Source: Hanleya hanleyi (Eukaryota; Mollusca; Polyplacophora; Lepidopleurida; Hanleyidae). From it: a DNA stretch of 64,000 nucleotides. Location: assembly GCA_036873755.1 (NCBI GenBank), contig JAVTVY010006765.1, positions 124,001-188,000 of the forward strand. Direction: 5' to 3'. Position 1 is the first letter of the stretch; every line of letters begins with the position of its first letter. The notes under the pieces were generated by a model. The model ran no database searches, was not told where the DNA came from, and was given only the letters and a program-made list of their open reading frames with translations. The translations under genes and the position numbers were made by a program. Shown one piece after another: positions 56,701 through 64,000 of this stretch.

Positions 56701-57687
56701 CAAAGTAGACCACATAGGTCCTGAGGTATGAAATTGCCCCAAAAAGACTGAATTGGATGCAAAATTCAAAGTTCACTGGTCGCTTCATAATTTCACCACA
56801 ATATACTCCCAAGGAATGTAGGTCTCATAACCAGGTCACATTTTCGGATTTGGCGAAAGCCCTGGAGACCATCTTGCATCAAAACATTGTATTATTACTT
56901 GTTGGTCGATACTTGGAATATGTATTATGCGAGGCATGCCGAAAAAAGTGACTCCACCGACCAATACAGAAGAGAACAATGGACAATGGCGGGGCAGTGT
57001 CGGATTAAAGGGGGAAGGGGTGGCATACAATTGAGCAATGTCTGATTGCTTCCTTGCTGTGTTATAGTTGCATAAATATAAATATTTCCTAACATTTATT
57101 GTTGTTGTCTAGTGATCCGAATTTTGGCAATGCAATTTGGGCCTGTCCGGTCACGTACCTAAACTCTTCTGGGTCGAGAAGAATTTTGCTTCCTGTTTTA
57201 CCTGTTTGGCTAAGCGGCCTACCCTCATTGCTGGATTTTACATCGGCGCTGATCACTCTTCTCGTGCTTTCAGTCTGATAATATTAAGTAGAATTGGTGA
57301 CTACTTGTACGAAATGTACGGTTTAACTCTTTGGTAAAAATGGGTCATCTTTGTATACAAGCATCTAGTCCATCATTAAATATTGAGCCGTCGTTCATTA
57401 ACAAATTTCCGCGTCCATAATCCAAAGACCAGTTCCGTATAACAGCCTTGACTCCAAATTTTAAAAAAACAACAACAAAAACAATTATAGTATATACATG
57501 AACATAGGCTAGTCTCCTGCAAGAGAGAAGCGATCAACAGTATTCAATGATATCGGCAAGACATCATTGTATAAAATGGGCTTACTAGAAAATGTTCTCC
57601 GTACAATTGGATACAAGTCTTAATAGTCCTAATTTTTGTCAATTCGCATTTGATCTTCCAGTTTGAACTTAGCCAGTTTAAAAGCTT
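56701..57687. repeat. Mixed repeat debris including an inverted copy of the DIRS-internal segment
   Basis: 57330-57560 is the inverted complement of about 49190-49345. 57137-57337 has an ORF with PTLIAGFYIGADHSSR that may be a decayed RNase H C-terminus, but this is weak. 56701-57100 holds nothing recognisable. Confidence 0.4.
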
Positions 57688-59437
57688 TAAGGATAGGTAG
57701 CCCCCCTGAGGCAGTTTTGTACACCCTTGATAATTTGTCTTCTGTAGAAATAAATATTCAACATAACAATAACAATGTATATATTTTATGAAAGCGTATA
57801 TCCTAAGAAATTCACTTTTGTGATTTGCATAACTGTTGCTACTACCGTGTAGAAAATATTAAAAAAATGAAATGAAAACAATAGCCTCCATTTATCAATT
57901 GACATTTCGTGAAAACTGTTTACCATATTTCAAATTTGATGGTATACCTTGATCAAAGACAACTAGAACTAGTAAACGGCGTCCAAGTTTTTATATGTTC
58001 GGCTTAGGTTTTGAATTATTCAACTTTTAGTGTAGAAAGTTTTAAGATAATCTAATTTTGTCAAATCATTTTTAGTTGCAATGCTATAAAACTAGAACTA
58101 GGCAGAAATTTATAATAGTGAGACGTCATTTACTAGCTCTAGTAAGTAGTGCTTGGGGCAGTGTGGATACGACATAGTCTCCACATGAACAGCTGCAATA
58201 AAAGCGCGGCTGAGATACTAGGGCTACGTCCGAGAATGCACTGTTATAAATCACACCGTAAATTCACAGTTAAATGTACTGGCAGAAAAGGTGCCAGTAC
58301 ATTCAACTGTAAAATTACGTTGCACCGTATTTTACAATTACCGTTTTTTAACAGGCTTTGAACTGTAAAATGTTGCACCGTATTTTATAATTACCGTTTA
58401 TTGACAGGCATTCAACTGTAAAATTTGGGTAGCCCTGTAATTTACAATTACCGTTGTTTTAACATTCTTTAAACAATACAATTACGTGGCACCATTGTCT
58501 ACAATTATCGGTTCCGCGGCAGTGTAGGTCCATGGAAGGCCGAAATGGCCATTGTTCTTCGTGTTTACAAATGCGATCACCACATGCTTCATAAATAATC
58601 ACGAACGAATCTGTGTAATTATTACACGAATAGTAGGGTACAACTCCAAGTCAGTTAAAACCCATCTTCGCATATGCAAGTCGAACACTAAATGACGGAA
58701 CGTTAGTGTAGTATTTAGCTTGGAATGTGAAGATGGATAAAACCAAAACCAAACCGTACTATAGACCGAAAATTAAAGTTAGCCGCTGCGTCCGTCTCAG
58801 CGCGTGTTCTGATAATGCTTTGAATGCTGTATCGTACAACGCAGGTGTCGGATGTTTCCTGCAACTGAGCGTTTCGTGTGCAAAGATATCAACCTCCTTT
58901 CAGAGAAAACCAGAATTTTATGTTACGTGTGTGCGCAGTTTACCCATTCCAGTTGGTGTCAACTGAAATATCACAGTTCAATTTACAGATTAATGTGTTT
59001 ACGATTGAATGTACTGTAAACTCCAACATACATTTACTGTGAAATAACGGTAATTTATAACAGTGTGCGCCGTATTCTCGGGTCTGAATGCTAGGTGCCC
59101 AGCCATACTTTCCTGTTGAGTCATATGGTCGCTCTTTCGTCGCCAGACGTCGTCAATTTTTTCCACCTCTTGCATATCGCTCCAATTCATGTAATTTCAA
59201 TTGAAAAATGAAGGCTGTTGTTTTCATTTAATTTTTTTTTCAATTTTGATTATTTTCTACACGGTGCAAGCAACAATTATATAAATTACATTTCTCAGGA
59301 CCTACGCTTTCATAAAATATATACATTGTTATTGTTATGTTGAATACTTATTGCAACAGAAGACAAATTATCAATTGCAAGGGGTGTACAAAACTGCCTC
59401 AGATGGGCTACGTATCCTTGAGGGGGCCGTACAAATT
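57688..59437. mobile_element. Long-TIR DNA element, family A, complete (1.75 kb)
   Basis: The left end (CTTTAAGGATAGGTAGCCCCCCTGAGGCAGTTTTGTACACCC...) mirrors the right end (...GGGTGTACAAAACTGCCTCAGATGGGCTACGTATCCTTGAGG). TIRs are about 200-230 bp, including TATATTTTATGAAAGCGTA and GTGTAGAAAATA. The relative at 1-185/2226-2340 defines the same family. Internal: a nested inverted repeat (58215-58300 with 59030-59095), four tandem ~64-bp units (58265-58520), and a 79-codon ORF at 58727 (MKMDKTKTKPYYRPKIKV) without known domain. Confidence 0.75.
58265..58520. repeat. Tandem ~64-bp units (about four)
   Basis: Units share 'caactgtaaaatt', 'gcaccgtattttacaattaccgt' and 'ttaacaggc'. They diverge towards the right. 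Confidence 0.7.
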
Positions 59438-60114
59438 TAGTCAGAATTATGTTCGGCGTTATCGTCGACAAAAATCGTTTTAATACTGCGGTGATGGAAA
59501 TCATTATACTCCCTCACTAGCTTGGGCAAAGTACTAACGCTTATTCTCAGCCTTGAACTACTTTAATATAGGACTAAGCAACGCTCGGATTTCTCTTTGA
59601 ATGCATGATACACAGAAGCACCGTCAGAATTGAGAAATATTCGAAATTTCTTATTTAAGAATTTCATGTCACCACCTTGTTGAACCATTTTGAATGATTC
59701 AACATTATTTAAATCACCGTACTCAATACACATAGTTTCCGCAGTTAGTACCCGTATGGACATCCCATGAGATTACTGATAATAAATGAGTACATTTCCG
59801 CCACCAATCAGCGATGAATACGACCTTTTCAGGCCGCCAATCAGATTCTCGCTTTCTTAGGCTTATAGGCGAGACCATGCACACACACCGGCCACCTGTG
59901 TTTAAGTTAGATAGATAAATGGCGGGGGTGTAAGGGGAGAACAAATTAATGTGGAGAGAGGTTTTTGTGCGAACGTTTCGGCGTGGATTCATTAATCGAA
60001 AGAGAGAAAGCCGATATTATATAAACACCTCAACAAAAGTAAGTTCCCCCCTAAACATTGGCTAATATTTTCTAAGATAGTTATGCGATTGTAACGAGAT
60101 TTCTCACAGAGCAT
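59438..60114. other. Intergenic spacer, nothing recognised
   Basis: No ORF or repeat supported between the family A element and the second DIRS copy. Confidence 0.5.
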
Positions 60115-61469
60115 CAATTTATGTCCCAAACCTTCACCTGCTTTGATTTATGCCTTAATCTCTGCCAGAGATATACAATACAAACGTTAAACGAAAGTTT
60201 AAACCAAAAGTTAACTCCCCTGGGGAGTTATCCCCCAGAGGAGTAGTCTCCCTTTATGGGAGCTCTCCCCTGGGGAGTTATCCCCCAGAGGAGTAGTCTC
60301 CCCTCAAGGGAGCTCTCCCAGGTCAGCCTGGATATATAAGCCAGCTCCCAGCATACTCTTCCTCTTTTCTCGTTTGTACCGCCAGTGGTGCACATCAGGG
60401 AGTTTGCAATACAGTGCTAGTTGTTGTTGTTCAAAGACTAGTTGTTGTTGTTCAAAGAGTTGTTGTTGTTTCAAGTCTTGTTGTTTTGAAACAATTTCTT
60501 TCTTGAATAATGTCTGACTATTCTGTTCCCATTCCTTCAAATTCGTGCCGTTCGTGTGGGCGAGTTTCGACACGCTTAGATGCCCACACGCGTTGTTTCG
60601 TTTGTAAGACAAAATTTGCTATCGAAATAACACGTGTAATGAATGTGTGTCTTGGGATAATGATGCTTGGAAAATTTATGCACAAGCCCGTAGGTCCTAT
60701 TTACTTCAGGACCCTGATCTATCGGAACGATAGACGGGTGTGGGAAATTGCATTAGTTGAGGACATTAAAATTAATCAAGATCTGGGTGGTCCCGTGTTA
60801 GATTTACCCCGTAATTCTAAAAAGTCCGACCCCTTCTTCTGTCTCTGGTAATATACTAGAGGACCGTCGTACAGGAACTTAGTATAGTCTGGCCTACTTT
60901 GGCATAGCATTGTCTGTAGGCCTTGAGAAACCTGTTCTTTGTTCAGCAAACAAAGGCCAGGCCGGTCGCTAGGACTTTCTATTGTCCCCAACGGACAAAA
61001 GAATTTGATCTTACCGCGTGGTCAGTTCACGGTCAATTGGTACGGCTGATTTTACAATAGTGATAAAATCGTTCTGTTTTTGGCCTTTACGTCTTAAATC
61101 TTCCCCTGCTGTTTTGTCTAAAAGAAAACAGCCTCTCATTCTATGGAAGGGCGGTTGTACTCGGCCTTGAATGTTCGCATTACGGATTTACAACCTCCAC
61201 TTTTATCGTGTATTGACACGTCCCGTATTTCTTGCTTGCTCTTTCAACTGCATGGCACGAATGCTTACGGTGTCGGACTGAAGATTTAAAGAACACCATC
61301 TTTACAACACCGTTATCTTTCTCGTTCCAGACAGTTCATTCAGGAGGTTATTTGTTATGAACCGTACGAAATTGAACAAAGATTTGGCTTCACGGAATAC
61401 AAATGCTTCAACGTATTATAACGTCGGAGAATTACAGGTCTGCAGAGAGTTGCAGTCCGTCAATTTGTA
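60115..61469 (+). mobile_element. Second DIRS copy (same family as 45070), 5' part only
   Basis: The left terminal repeat and gag region match 45070-46350 closely. The palindromic block CTCCCCTGGGGAGTTATCCCCCAGAGGAGTAG is tandemly duplicated here (60217-60301). The copy breaks at about 61460, where a second DIRS family begins. It has extra small indels in gag (e.g. near 60710). Confidence 0.85.
60510..60851 (+). pseudogene. DIRS gag-like, copy 2, frameshifted
   Basis: Same N-terminus as 45377 (SCRSCGRVSTRLDAHTRCFV) and the same frame break after CKTKFAIEI. Additional deletions follow. Confidence 0.7.
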
Positions 61470-64000
61470 GCCCAAATCTTAAACCTGTTTCAATTCATGC
61501 CTATTAATCTCCGTCAGGAAGATGATACAACGTAGAAAACGGAAGTTAAAACTAAAAGTTAGCTCCCCTAGCGGAGAGTTGTTCGCCCCTAGGAGAGCTC
61601 TCCCATCCCATTCCAGCAGGATTACTATATAGACTCTGCAGCAGCCATACTCGTCCTCTATTCTCTGTTGTACCTCGACCAGTACACATCAGGAAGGAAG
61701 TGTTTATACAACCTGGGTTGTTGTTGTAACGTCCCTCAGTATCCTTATCGGTTTTGTCTTGTGTTATTTCTTGTCGGAAATTCTTTCATTATTGTCGGAA
61801 ATTCTTTCATTAGTTATGTCTGAGATTCCGATATCTAATGCATGTAATTCGTGTGTGAAATGGTGGTCCAGTTTGGACGCCCACACGGTTTGGTTTTTCT
61901 TGTAAAGAGTTGTGTTATCGGCGAAGTTCGCCGAGTGTATATTAGAGACCCGTTAGCGTGGGGAAATTTCGCCCAGGCTAGACGGGCCTACCTTTGCAGG
62001 TGTTCGGAAGTCGACAGACGTCTGTTGGGAATTGCTTGTAATTGACCTGAAAGCTAACGAAGTTATCGTTGCAATTATATAAATGTTTCCCATGGTCTTA
62101 GTAATCAGAACTCGCCCGCCTCTATAAATATACTAGCGGGACGGTTCTACGTCTAGTTAGACAGCCTACATGTATAGGTTTGGTTATGTATGCAGTCAAA
62201 CCGGTTCCTTTGTCTACTTCGACAAAGACTTCTCTAACCTGCCGTGCCTTAGCAGTCCATTGTTCTCGTCGGACAATGGAATGCAGTGGGTTCGCATATC
62301 ATGCTCGACCTCTCCTTTGTCTTTTTGTTTTCACACTCCGTTACCTAAACGGAATAAACGTGCCTTGTCTGTTTCTCCTTTGCGGGTTAATTCATAACGC
62401 AGTTCTAAATCCGTTTCTCGTTTTATGGTGGGTTATTCAGACCTACCATTGAGTGTCAAAATTGCTCTTGCGGTTTCGTTTATCGATGAATCAGCGATTC
62501 TATAATAGCGAAATGACATGTTACGGGACTTCAATTTTAGGATTGAGTTGGGTAACAAATAGAAACATTGTTTATAAATGTTTAATTTGTATTGGAAATA
62601 TACTGAAAGTATTCACATTGACGAGGATGGTCACAAGTGATGATCTAAAAGACAAACCATTATTTTCATCTCATCAAATATTATCAACTAGACTATTATC
62701 GGGCATGAGGTCAAACTGATATAATGGTGGATTGAGACAGGTTGATTTGGTAACAGATAGAAACATTGTTTATAAATGTTTGATATTTCAATCAATTTCC
62801 ATCGTTAAATATCCAATCTGTCGACGATTATTGCTTATTAAAATAGTGCATACTGCTTACGAAATCGGTGAGAATTAGACCGGGAATTCTAGTTCTATTT
62901 TTCGGCCCTCCCGTTCTCCGGTATGCCGTTCTCGTTCTTCGACTCGACGTTCTCCTACACCGGTCTCGTCGAGTTCATCTGTGATTCCTTTTTTCTTCAG
63001 TGTAAAGTTAGGAACATACGTCAATGATGGTTTTTCGGATAATTTGGATGCGCTTTTAGCGTTGCTGCCGGATATGCCGTCTACTTCGAATAATCCTCGT
63101 ATTAAATGTCAGACGAAGGAATACTTCCTCGCCGTATGTTGTCTCACCTATGTCATTTTTGTCAAAGGTTCGATGGTGATTAAATTAATATTTTGGGGAT
63201 AGTTTTTCTTTCACATTTCTGTCTTGTCAAAATTTTGTTTGGGCAAATTTGTAGATTTCACATGGTCTGTTTTTCCATCTGCCATGTGTTTATTGTCTTC
63301 GGACGTACGTCGCGAAATTAATTGGCTCTTGTCGGAGTTTTCAAAATTCTTATATCTTGAAATTATTACCCGATATATTTTCTAAAGTCAATATTAATAT
63401 CGGGCTTATCTGATAACACAGTCCTGCGTGATGGAGACAATGTGTATTCAATATCACGTCTTCACACGAACAATGAGTTCGACCCGCTGTGTTTGGTGTG
63501 GGTTTTTACGGGCTCTCGCGACCTCGTTTTTATTGCTCAATTTGTGACAGATTCGTACTTAGTTCCCGGCATTTCTGTAAGTCTGCCTTTTAGTGCTGAG
63601 ATTTGAAGGCCGATGGTGATCTCTACAATAAACGATCAGGTTTGGTTTCGTTGATTCATGAATTTTATGCATTGAGTTTGTGTATATCTCAGGTAGGGTT
63701 GTAAATTGTATCCTCATCGGCGGGGGTTTTTCGTTTCTTCCCGCCGGAGAGATCGGATACTTTATTTGCAGCCGTCAAATTTTCATGTTGTTGTTGTTGC
63801 GTCTGTTCGGACTTGCAATTTTGGTGGGTTCACTTTCATACATTCAGTTCCTTGGTCCTACCAAAATGTAATCTCTTGTGATATCAAGTTTTATTACGTA
63901 TGATTTTGATATCCTGTATTCAAGAGAGACCTTACAGAGGTTTTATGTCTTTCATGCTGACTTGAATATGAAGCATGATTGTTGCATTTGTGTTACGTAA
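61470..64000 (+). mobile_element. Third DIRS element, divergent family, 5' part to window edge
   Basis: The terminal repeat (61470-61690: CCCAAATCTTAAACCTG, GTTAGCTCCCCTAGCGG, GGGAGAGCTC reversed, TATATAGACTC) is related to but diverged from that at 60115. The gag start at 61816 (MSEIPISNACNSC) parallels MSEYSVPIPSKSC, then frames break. 63780-63960 is homologous to 46365-46545. RT and recombinase would lie beyond the window. 62534-62800 carries two 'aacattgtttataaatgttt' repeats also seen at the DIRS right end (52045). Confidence 0.7.

Overview
The window is eukaryotic nuclear DNA, AT-rich, with GT-AG introns, many interspersed repeats and almost no long ORFs. The repeats are of kinds common in mollusc genomes: DIRS retrotransposons, SINE tails ending in CACTCACTCAC, and tandem-unit elements carrying GTCCGTCC runs. 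I infer a mollusc, perhaps a gastropod; the species cannot be told from the sequence.

One host gene is clear. A complete ARMC3 (armadillo repeat-containing 3) gene lies on the + strand from 23764 to 41980. I could join 21 coding exons with consistent phases into an 884-residue protein. It has an ARM-repeat solenoid, an unusual Lys/Glu-rich insert inside the solenoid, a charged linker and a C-terminal EDR1/CTR1/ARMC3 peptidase-like domain. Its likely promoter/5' UTR is tandemly duplicated (22308-22727 and 23259-23686), with a 522-bp foldback element between the copies. A poly(A) signal candidate lies at 44412. Its introns hold LINE fragments, SINE pieces, two TTAA-flanked MITEs, minisatellites and a 1.35-kb tandem-unit element.

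1-23 kb is layered transposon debris. It contains two tandem arrays (one rich in TGACCT nuclear-receptor half sites), a frameshifted RecQ-like helicase exon (5419-5738, -), and a long-TIR element (8096-10740) with arrays of a 20-bp EcoRV-centred palindrome. A tandem duplication gives an empty/filled site pair for a 2397-bp TTAA-flanked transposon (11832-14228). That transposon carries a broken THAP domain and, on the other strand, an exon resembling the start of P2X7 'ballast' (C-terminal) domain genes. It is followed by an 869-bp foldback with a 9-bp target-site duplication and a ~4.4-kb giant palindrome centred at 19675.

44-64 kb is also repeat-dominated. It holds a nearly full-length DIRS retrotransposon (45070-52075: inverted terminal repeats, gag zinc fingers, RT, RNase H remnants, tyrosine recombinase), a probable LTR with a GC-rich minisatellite (52687-54160), a tandem-unit element (56036-56700), a second long-TIR DNA element (57688-59437), and the 5' ends of two further DIRS copies (60115-61469 and 61470 to the window edge). 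All mobile-element coding regions seen are frameshifted or incomplete.
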